A model generated the notes under the pieces. It was not told the origin of the DNA. It ran no database searches and saw only the letters and a program-made list of their open reading frames with translations. From positions 1 to 5,614 of the forward strand of contig JAJYAH010000513.1 in the NCBI GenBank assembly GCA_021779635.1: a DNA stretch of 5,614 bases, read 5' to 3'. Below, one piece after another: positions 1-4,091 of the stretch (within the stretch, counting starts at the first letter, position 1; each line of letters opens with the position of its first letter). The position numbers and the translations under genes were made by a program. The stretch comes from Pseudomonadota bacterium (GTDB lineage Bacteria > Pseudomonadota > Alphaproteobacteria > Rhizobiales > Xanthobacteraceae).

Positions 1-1
1 G

Positions 2-1141
2 CAGGACGCCGAGGGCGATCGATGGAAGACGATCCCGATCCTGGAGGATTTGAAGAAAAAGGCGCGCGCCGAAGGCCTGTGGAACATGTTCATGCCGCCC
101 TCGTCGCATGAGGACGACGAATTCCGCGGCGCGGGATTGACCAATCTGGAATATGCGCCGCTTGCCGAGCAGATGGGCCACATCGGCTGGGCTTCGGAAG
201 TGTTCAACTGTTCCGCACCCGATACCGGCAACATGGAAGTGTTGATGCGGTACGGCTCCAAGGAGCACAAGAAGAAGTGGCTCCGTCCCTTGATGGACGG
301 CGAAATCCGCTCTGCCTTCCTGATGACCGAGCCGGCAGTGGCGTCATCGGATGCCACCAACATCGAAACCAGCATCAAGCGCGACGGCGACCATTATGTG
401 ATCAACGGCCGCAAATGGTGGTCGTCCGGCATGGGCGATCCGCGCTGCCAGGTCATGATCGTGATGGGCAAGACCGATCCCAACGCGCCCCGCCATCAGC
501 AGCAATCGCAAATTCTGGTGCCGCGCGACGCCAAGGGCGTCAAGATCGAGAAGATGCTGCCGGTGTTCGGTTTCGACGATGCGCCGCACGGCCATGCCCA
601 GGTGCTGCTGGAGGACGTGCGGGTTCCCGCCAGCAACATTCTGCTCGGCGAGGGCAGGGGCTTTGAAATCGCCCAGGGCCGTCTTGGTCCCGGCCGCATC
701 CATCACTGCATGCGCACCATCGGCAAGGCCGAGGAAGCGCTCGAGAAGATGGTCAAGCGGCTGTCGTCGCGCACCGCGTTCGGCAGGAAGATCATCGAGT
801 ACTCGATCTGGGAACAGCGCATCGCCGAGGCCCGCACCGATATCGAGATGAACCGGCTGTTGTGCCTGAAGGCGGCCGACATGATGGACAAGGTCGGCAA
901 CAAGACCGCGCAGCTCGAGATCGCCATGATCAAGGTGGCGGCGCCCAACATGGCGCTGAAGATCATCGACAACGCCATCCAGGCGTTCGGCGCGGCCGGC
1001 GTGTCCGACGATGCCGGCCTGGCGCGGGATTATGCTTCCATGCGCACGATGCGGCTGGCGGACGGGCCGGACGAGGTCCATAACCGCGCCATTGCCAGAC
1101 TTGAACTTCGGAAGTATGCCAACGCTTCCACTACGCACTAA
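2..1141 (+). CDS. Acyl-CoA dehydrogenase, ACAD10/ACAD11 type (5' end missing)
   Basis: FAD-dependent acyl-CoA dehydrogenase family enzyme, cytosolic, acting on fatty acyl-CoA or a substituted acyl-CoA. The frame is open to the left edge (the first codons read [12 protein letters not shown]), so the start lies outside. 379 residues are visible and I estimate about 30 are missing. The TTG at 50 is an internal Leu codon, not the start. Visible landmarks: [13 protein letters not shown] (from 323), the flavin/substrate loop; NGRKWWSSG with Trp-Trp at 416-421, the flavin contact; [20 protein letters not shown] (from 655); RTAFGRKI (FAD-binding Arg); QAFGAAGV (dinucleotide contact); and ADGPDEVH at 1058-1081. 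The last motif and [13 protein letters not shown] are, from memory, near identical to human ACAD11. The usual catalytic Glu (YEGT-type motif) aligns with Asp at 1061-1063. The gene ends 49 nt before an APH kinase gene, the partner domain of ACAD10/11, so 4-phosphoacyl-CoA is a plausible substrate (inference). Family assignment is firm; the substrate is not. Confidence 0.95.
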   Translation, partial: QDAEGDRWKTIPILEDLKKKARAEGLWNMFMPPSSHEDDEFRGAGLTNLEYAPLAEQMGHIGWASEVFNCSAPDTGNMEVLMRYGSKEHKKKWLRPLMDGEIRSAFLMTEPAVASSDATNIETSIKRDGDHYVINGRKWWSSGMGDPRCQVMIVMGKTDPNAPRHQQQSQILVPRDAKGVKIEKMLPVFGFDDAPHGHAQVLLEDVRVPASNILLGEGRGFEIAQGRLGPGRIHHCMRTIGKAEEALEKMVKRLSSRTAFGRKIIEYSIWEQRIAEARTDIEMNRLLCLKAADMMDKVGNKTAQLEIAMIKVAAPNMALKIIDNAIQAFGAAGVSDDAGLARDYASMRTMRLADGPDEVHNRAIARLELRKYANASTTH

Positions 1142-1142
1142 G

Positions 1143-1185
1143 GGGAGCCCCACAAATGGCGCTCCCGCAAGAAAATGAGGGAGCG
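1143..1185 (+). promoter_or_regulatory. Candidate mutually exclusive hairpins over the phosphotransferase ribosome binding site
   Basis: Within the 49-nt gap between the two genes, GCTCCC at 1161-1166 can pair with GGGAGC at 1143-1148 (6 bp, 12-nt loop). Extended to CGCTCCC at 1160-1166, it can instead pair with GGGAGCG at 1179-1185 (7 bp, 12-nt loop). The second pairing would bury the Shine-Dalgarno sequence of the phosphotransferase gene and the first would free it. The pairings are seen directly. A regulatory role is inference, and short GC-rich stems also arise by chance. Confidence 0.25.
1177..1183 (+). promoter_or_regulatory. Ribosome binding site fixing a GTG start
   Basis: GAGGGAG ends 7 nt before GTG at 1191. 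This supports the GTG as start of the phosphotransferase. The nearby ATGs at 1156 and 1175 are in other frames, and the one at 1175 stops after seven codons. Confidence 0.75.
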
Positions 1186-1190
1186 TCATC

Positions 1191-2249
1191 GTGGCTGACG
1201 GCGTCAGGAAAGACGAAGAGTTTTCAGGCACCAGGCCGGTCGAGGAGCGGCATCGGGTCGACGAGGTGCGCCTCGACGGCTGGCTGCGTGAAAACGTCGA
1301 GGGTTATCAGGGACCGCTGACCGTCCTGCAATTCAAGGGCGGTCAGTCGAATCCGACCTATCGGCTCGATACCCCCGGTCGCTCCTATGTGATGCGCCGC
1401 AGGCCGTTCGGAAAGCTGCTGCCGTCGGCGCATGCGGTTGATCGCGAATTCCGGGTGATCGCAGCACTCGGCAAGCAGGGCTTTCCGGTTGCGAAGGCCT
1501 ATGCGCTGTGCACCGACGACAGCGTGATCGGTGCGGCGTTCTACATCATGTCGATGGAAGAGGGCCGGGTGTTCTGGGATCCCTCTTTGCCGAGCCAGAC
1601 GCCGGAGGCGCGCCGCAAGATTTTCACTAGCAAGATCGAGACGCTGGCGAAGCTTCATATGTTCGATCCGCAGGCGATCGGGCTTGGCGATTTCGGCAAG
1701 CCCGGCAATTATTTTGCGCGGCAGGTCGATCGCTGGACCAAGCAATACCGGGCATCCGAAACCCAATACATTCCCGAATTCGAGAAGCTCGCCGAATGGC
1801 TGCCGAAAACCGTGCCGCAGCAGCAGCGGGTTTCGATCGTCCACGGCGACTACCGCCTCGACAACATGATTTTTCACGCCACCGAGCCGCGGGTTCAGGC
1901 GGTGCTGGACTGGGAACTGTCGACGCTCGGCGATCCGATGGCGGATTTCACCTATCTGTTGATGCAGTGGACCATGCCCGGGCTCGTCAATGTCGACCTC
2001 AAGGCGCTGAATATTCCGAGCATGGATGAAGCCGCACAGATCTATTGCAACGTCACCGGCAGCGCGGTTCCCGACCTCAACTGGTATTTTTCGTACAATC
2101 TGTTCCGGCTCGCGGGCATCACCCAGGGCATCGCCGGCCGCGTTCGCGACGGCACCGCGGCGAATGCCAAGGCGATGGAGTCCGCCGCGCGCACCGTGCC
2201 GCTGTCAAAGGCCTCGTGGGAATACGCGCAGAAGGCGGGCGCGGTGTAG
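1191..2249 (+). CDS. APH-family phosphotransferase, kinase half of an ACAD10/11-like pair
   Basis: Kinase-fold protein of the aminoglycoside phosphotransferase/choline kinase superfamily, 352 residues, cytosolic, using ATP to phosphorylate a small molecule or acyl-CoA hydroxyl group. It starts at GTG 1191 behind a good ribosome binding site. Visible motifs: FKGGQSNPTY around residues 48-57, the glycine-rich nucleotide loop; YVMRRRPFGKLLPSAHAVDREF at about 66-87, covering the nucleotide-binding basic strand and helix-C Glu86; HGDYRLDN at 218-225, the catalytic loop with Asp220 as catalytic residue and Asn225 as metal ligand; and LDWELSTLGDPMAD from about 239, where Asp240 takes the DFG-Asp role. 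The RRRPFGKLLPSAH and DWELSTLGDP signatures are typical of the ACAD10/11 kinase domain and its bacterial homologues, not of antibiotic-resistance kinases. It lies 49 nt after an ACAD11-like dehydrogenase gene, so co-transcription is likely. By analogy with LvaA it may phosphorylate a 4-hydroxyacyl-CoA. Resistance to aminoglycosides is unlikely. Confidence 0.95.
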   Translation: MADGVRKDEEFSGTRPVEERHRVDEVRLDGWLRENVEGYQGPLTVLQFKGGQSNPTYRLDTPGRSYVMRRRPFGKLLPSAHAVDREFRVIAALGKQGFPVAKAYALCTDDSVIGAAFYIMSMEEGRVFWDPSLPSQTPEARRKIFTSKIETLAKLHMFDPQAIGLGDFGKPGNYFARQVDRWTKQYRASETQYIPEFEKLAEWLPKTVPQQQRVSIVHGDYRLDNMIFHATEPRVQAVLDWELSTLGDPMADFTYLLMQWTMPGLVNVDLKALNIPSMDEAAQIYCNVTGSAVPDLNWYFSYNLFRLAGITQGIAGRVRDGTAANAKAMESAARTVPLSKASWEYAQKAGAV

Positions 2250-2253
2250 CCGT

Positions 2254-2303
2254 GTCCCGGACGCGGTGCAGCGTCGCTTGACGGTGCGCCGCAGGGCCGG
2301 GAC
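2254..2303. repeat. Large imperfect palindrome immediately after the phosphotransferase gene
   Basis: The left arm GTCCCGG at 2254-2260 pairs perfectly with CCGGGAC at 2297-2303. Inside, 2261-2275 pairs with 2280-2294 at 12 of 15 positions plus one G-T wobble, around a four-base GCTT loop. GG at 2295-2296 is unpaired. It begins 4 bp after the stop codon, so it will form a strong hairpin at the 3' end of the mRNA. No T-run follows, so it is not a canonical intrinsic terminator, though it could protect the 3' end or aid termination. GTCCCGG..CCGGGAC palindromes with this GGTGCAGCGT core are, from memory, dispersed repeats in Bradyrhizobium. Confidence 0.8.
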
Positions 2304-2315
2304 CTACGCGAAGTG

Positions 2316-2347
2316 AGAACAAGAAATCAGAACAAAGAAGTCAGAAC
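2316..2347. repeat. Short degenerate tandem repeat (AGAAC unit)
   Basis: Two and a third copies of an A-rich unit: AGAACAAGAAATC at 2316-2328, AGAACAAAGAAGTC at 2329-2342, then AGAAC at 2343-2347. The unit is 13-14 bp. Its A-richness stands out against the GC-rich surroundings. It lies between the two palindromes at 2254-2303 and 2356-2400. No function is apparent. Confidence 0.7.
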
Positions 2348-2355
2348 GCGATGGA

Positions 2356-2400
2356 CCCCGGATCCGCAGCGCGGCGTTGCACGCTGCGCTGCATCCGGGG
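2356..2400. repeat. CCCCGGAT..ATCCGGGG palindrome
   Basis: CCCCGGAT at 2356-2363 pairs perfectly with ATCCGGGG at 2393-2400. After a two-base bulge (CC at 2364-2365), GCAGCGCGGC at 2366-2375 pairs with GCTGCGCTGC at 2383-2392 with one G-T wobble, leaving a 7-nt loop. The predicted stem is about 18 bp. It resembles the first palindrome in its CCGG/GCAGCG vocabulary but is not the same sequence. I recognise it from memory as another dispersed Bradyrhizobium-type element. Confidence 0.75.
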
Positions 2401-2666
2401 CACGACGTTCTCGTTCGAGCGGGCTGCTCCACCAGTTCTGCAAACCGTTCTGCCTGACGGGCAAATCGCGCAGTTGTCTGTCCAGTCCCTTCCGCAAAAA
2501 TATTCCGGTTCACTTCAGACCCAAATCACTTCTACATCCATTGTTATCCCGGCCCACACAGAGGGGCGTTTCGCGATCGTCACGGACGTTGGGCAGGGGA
2601 TGCGATGGACGCGGCAATGTCAAAGGACGAATGACGTTGCGCGCGGACGGCGAAGTCGTGTGGTCC

Positions 2667-2713
2667 TGACGCCCCGACGCTGGCGTCAAGTTCGTGATGA
2701 TGCTTCGCATCAC
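2667..2713. repeat. Two small hairpins inside the long element
   Basis: TGACGCC at 2667-2673 pairs with GGCGTCA at 2682-2688 (7 bp, 8-nt loop). Right after it, GTGATG at 2694-2699 can pair with CATCAC at 2708-2713, or alternatively GATGC at 2699-2703 with GCATC at 2707-2711 around a TTC loop. Together with the larger hairpin at 2778-2885 these make the element strongly structured if transcribed. Confidence 0.55.
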
Positions 2714-2777
2714 ACGGATGATGGTGGCAAGAAAGCCCGGTCACCAGGGAGAGCCCGAAATAAGCCGTAAAACCATT

Positions 2778-2885
2778 GCGCAGGGAAGGCCGGTGTGCCG
2801 GTGAACCTGTGGTGACTAACGCGTGTGCTTACTACACTTCGCGCACGCGGCTGCGGGTGCAACCGGCACCCGGCTTTCCCTGCGC
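2778..2885. repeat. 108-nt nested hairpin, core of the interspersed element
   Basis: Outer stem: GCGCAGGGAAGGCCGG at 2778-2793 pairs with CCGGCTTTCCCTGCGC at 2870-2885 (16 bp, one G-T wobble). After a single unpaired T at 2794 it continues as GTGCCGGT (2795-2802) with ACCGGCAC (2862-2869), 8 perfect bp. Farther in, ACCTG (2805-2809) can pair with CGGGT (2854-2858), with one wobble. The tip is CGCGTGTGC (2820-2828) with GCGCACGCG (2841-2849), 9 bp with one wobble, around a 12-nt loop. The total is close to 38 bp in three tiers, far more than chance. The wobbles would be mismatches in a DNA cruciform, so an RNA-level structure is favoured (inference). Either strand could carry it, so orientation is unresolved. 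Confidence 0.85.
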
Positions 2886-2917
2886 CCTCTGATTTCAAGG
2901 CGAAGGATTTTGCATAG

Positions 2918-2939
2918 CTCGGGCGTATCGCGCCGTGAG
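2918..2939. repeat. Small hairpin closing the interspersed element
   Basis: CTCG at 2918-2921 and GGCG at 2922-2925 pair with TGAG at 2936-2939 and CGCC at 2931-2934. There is one G-T pair, one bulged G at 2935 and a 5-nt loop. It sits where I judge the long element to end. Confidence 0.5.
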
Positions 2940-2969
2940 ATCGAGGAGGCGTGTTTGAAGTTGGAGCGA

Positions 2970-3052
2970 CGTCATTGCGAGGAGCATTTGCGACGAAGCA
3001 ATCCAGTCTTTCTTCGCGGCTACATGGATTGCTTCGCTCGCTCGCAATGACG
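2970..3052. repeat. Dispersed palindromic repeat, CGTCATTGCGAG family
   Basis: CGTCATTGCGAG at 2970-2981 is matched perfectly by CTCGCAATGACG at 3041-3052. GAAGCAATCCA at 2995-3005 is matched by TGGATTGCTTC at 3025-3035. Between the two arm segments the left side carries 13 unpaired bases and the right side 5. The loop is 3006-3024. This is a very common intergenic palindrome in Bradyrhizobium and related Rhizobiales (from memory). It ends 29 bp beyond the stop of the minus-strand SDR, so it forms a hairpin just downstream of that gene. No T-run follows in that direction. Confidence 0.85.
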
Positions 3053-3081
3053 GGGACGACCAGCGAGTGCCCCCATCAAAC

Positions 3082-3867
3082 TCAAATCGGCTTGCCCGCA
3101 TAGGGCATCGAGGCGGTGAGGCCGCCGTCGACCGGGATCGCCTGGCCGTTGACGTAGGAAGCGTCGTCGCTGGCGAGGAACAATCCCATCGCCGCCAGTT
3201 CGTGCGGCTGTCCGGCGCGCTTCAAGGGATTGAGCTGGCCGATCTTGCCGTCGGTGCCGCGCTCTTTGGCGTTGTCGAAGATCGGCTTGGTCATCCCGGT
3301 TTCGATCAGGCCGGGACACACCGCATTGATCCGCACGCCGGTGCCGGACAGCGAATAGGCGGTGGTCTGCACCAGGCTGATGACGCCGGCCTTGCTCGCC
3401 GCATAGGGATGACCGCTGGCGCCGGCCTTCAGGCCCGCCACCGACGCGGTGCAGACGATCGAACCGGATTTCTGCTTGATCATGTGCGGCATCGCGTATT
3501 TGACCGCGAGGAACGGGCCGATCAGATTGATGCGCAGGATTTCCTGCCAGTGCTCCACGGTTTGTTCCGGCAGCGGCACCAGCCCGCCGCTGATGCCGGC
3601 ATTGGCCCAGATCGCGTCGAGCCGCCCATAGGCGGACACCGCCTTGTCGATGAAGGCCATCACGTCCTTTTCCGAACCGGCATCGGCCATCACGGCTTCC
3701 GCGGTACCGCCGGCCTTGCGCACCTGCTCGACGGTTTCCTTGACGCCTTCAGCGCGGTCGACCGCGATCAGTCTGGCGCCTTCCCTGGTGAACAGCAGCG
3801 ATGCCGCGCGGCCGATGCCGCTGCCGGCGCCGGTGATGATGACGGATTTGCCTTCGAGGCGGCCCAT
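3082..3867 (-). CDS. Classical SDR-family oxidoreductase, probably NAD-dependent
   Basis: Short-chain dehydrogenase/reductase with a Rossmann fold, 261 residues, cytosolic, oxidising or reducing a hydroxyl/keto group of unknown substrate. I chose the ATG at 3865-3867 (MGRLEGKSVIITG) because AGGGAG lies 7 nt upstream and the cofactor motif then falls at the normal place. A longer in-frame reading from 3957 adds 30 residues with no family similarity and no comparable binding site. Motifs: TGAGSGIG at 12-19 (cofactor), Asp37 at the end of beta-2 (NAD rather than NADP preference), NAG at 89-91, Asn114, Ser142, Tyr155 and Lys159 as the catalytic tetrad, and PVDGG near the C-terminus. The length is typical for classical SDRs. 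The gene is convergent with the dehydrogenase/phosphotransferase pair and divergent from the histidine phosphatase, so it is transcribed alone. The substrate cannot be assigned from sequence. Confidence 0.93.
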   Translation of the reverse strand: MGRLEGKSVIITGAGSGIGRAASLLFTREGARLIAVDRAEGVKETVEQVRKAGGTAEAVMADAGSEKDVMAFIDKAVSAYGRLDAIWANAGISGGLVPLPEQTVEHWQEILRINLIGPFLAVKYAMPHMIKQKSGSIVCTASVAGLKAGASGHPYAASKAGVISLVQTTAYSLSGTGVRINAVCPGLIETGMTKPIFDNAKERGTDGKIGQLNPLKRAGQPHELAAMGLFLASDDASYVNGQAIPVDGGLTASMPYAGKPI

Positions 3868-3874
3868 GAATTTT

Positions 3875-3880
3875 CTCCCT
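3875..3880 (-). promoter_or_regulatory. Ribosome binding site of the minus-strand SDR
   Basis: Read on the minus strand this is AGGGAG, 7 nt before the ATG at 3867-3865. It decides the start in favour of the 261-residue protein over the longer open frame. Confidence 0.75.
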
Positions 3881-3917
3881 GATCGTTTATGCCGGCCGGC
3901 GCTTGCCGCACCACGGA

Positions 3918-3967
3918 ATTTCAAACAAGATTTCAAACGCCCAAATGATGTCAACACTCACGTCAAC
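3918..3967 (-). promoter_or_regulatory. Candidate promoter and operator of the minus-strand SDR
   Basis: On the minus strand a perfect TTGACA (3954-3949) could be a -35 box. The best -10 at a 16-nt spacer is AATCTT (3932-3927), only three of six matches, so the promoter is weak or activator-dependent. Two direct repeats surround it. ATTTCAAAC (plus-strand reading) occurs at 3918-3926 and 3930-3938, and GTCAAC at 3950-3955 and 3962-3967. Both pairs have a 12-bp period. One pair overlaps the -10 region and the other the -35 region, which suits a regulator binding on one DNA face. The repeats are seen; the role is inferred. Confidence 0.35.
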
Positions 3968-3969
3968 GC

Positions 3970-4035
3970 TAGAGCCTTTCCTTTGACGCGTTTTCTTGAC
4001 GCGAACCGGTTTCCACTTCGCTGGAAAACGCTCTA
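3970..4035. repeat. Dispersed TAGAGC..GCTCTA repeat of Rhizobiales type
   Basis: The ends are inverted (TAGAGC 3970-3975, GCTCTA 4030-4035). GCGTTTTC at 3988-3995 pairs with GAAAACGC at 4024-4031. An alternative inner hairpin joins TTTCCA (4010-4015) to TGGAAA (4022-4027). TTGACGCG occurs twice, at 3983-3990 and 3996-4003. Read on the minus strand, the sequence beginning AGAGCGTTTTCCAGCGAAG matches a repeat I recall as abundant in Bradyrhizobium intergenic DNA. It sits between the two divergent genes, upstream of both. Confidence 0.8.
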
Positions 4036-4064
4036 TTGAGACGATGCGTGCCTTGACGTACGAC
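4036..4064 (+). promoter_or_regulatory. Weak candidate promoter for the histidine phosphatase gene
   Basis: TTGAGA at 4036-4041 and TACGAC at 4059-4064 are separated by 17 nt and would place transcription start near 4071, about 20 nt before the ATG. The -10 is a poor match. A TTGACG at 4053 lies too close to the gene to serve as a -35. The candidate begins directly after the repeat at 3970-4035. Confidence 0.22.
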
Positions 4065-4078
4065 ACGGCACACTATTG

Positions 4079-4084
4079 AAGGAG
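4079..4084 (+). promoter_or_regulatory. Ribosome binding site of the histidine phosphatase gene
   Basis: AAGGAG ends 7 nt before the ATG at 4092, a near-consensus site at normal spacing that fixes this start. Confidence 0.8.
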
Positions 4085-4091
4085 CTTTGCG

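Larger units (their letters stand above)
2440..2940. repeat. Long interspersed repeat element of Bradyrhizobium type, about 500 bp
   Basis: This region has no credible gene but contains several blocks that I recall recurring, in the same order, in intergenic regions of Bradyrhizobium and relatives. They are TTCTGCCTGACGGGCAAATC (2448-2467), CAAAAATATTCCG near 2495, GATCGTCACGGACGTTGGG (2575-2593), GTGTGGTCCTGACGCCCCGA (about 2659-2678), GGCAAGAAAGCCCGGTCACC (about 2726-2745), AATAAGCCGTAAAACCATTG (about 2759-2778), GCGCAGGGAAGGCCGG (2778-2793) and its inverted partner at 2870-2885. The end near 2940 follows the CTCGGGCG..CGCCGTGAG hairpin. Both boundaries are approximate. Open frames through it, such as 2351-2770, are probably artefacts that get annotated as hypothetical proteins. 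This copy seems shorter than others I recall. Whether it is a non-coding RNA, a decayed mobile element or a structural repeat cannot be told from one copy. Confidence 0.65.

Noticed and set aside
344..1231. Long minus-strand open frame (295 codons) opposite the acyl-CoA dehydrogenase gene
   Set aside because: It is antisense to a well-supported gene. Its translation is a low-complexity, His/Arg/Ala-rich composition typical of shadow frames in GC-rich DNA, with no recognisable motif.
1191..2249. Aminoglycoside resistance gene
   Set aside because: Although the fold is shared, the DWELSTLGDP and RRRPFGKLLPSAH signatures and the neighbouring ACAD11-like gene point to acyl-CoA metabolism.
2351..2770. 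Open frame of 139 codons in the intergenic region
   Set aside because: It starts inside a palindrome and runs through the interspersed repeat. It has no ribosome binding site, is basic and low in complexity, and fits the over-predicted hypothetical proteins this repeat often produces.
2823..3050. Small open frame running through the end of the long element and the CGTCATTGCGAG palindrome
   Set aside because: It is composed entirely of two dispersed repeats, so the frame is incidental.
2250..3081. CRISPR array or insertion sequence in the repeat-rich gap
   Set aside because: The repeats are different from one another and not regularly spaced, so there is no CRISPR. No transposase frame or terminal repeats with target duplication could be seen.
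3067..3882. Plus-strand open frame of 271 codons opposite the minus-strand SDR
   Set aside because: The minus strand encodes complete SDR motifs with a good ribosome binding site. The plus-strand translation shows no domain.
3891..3900. Perfect 10-bp palindrome GCCGGCCGGC in the SDR leader
   Set aside because: It is short, purely GC and expected by chance in this composition. It has no spacer typical of an operator and no further support.
3868..3957. 30-residue N-terminal extension of the minus-strand SDR
   Set aside because: The extension has no SDR similarity, and a strong ribosome binding site sits just before the internal Met that gives the standard family N-terminus.
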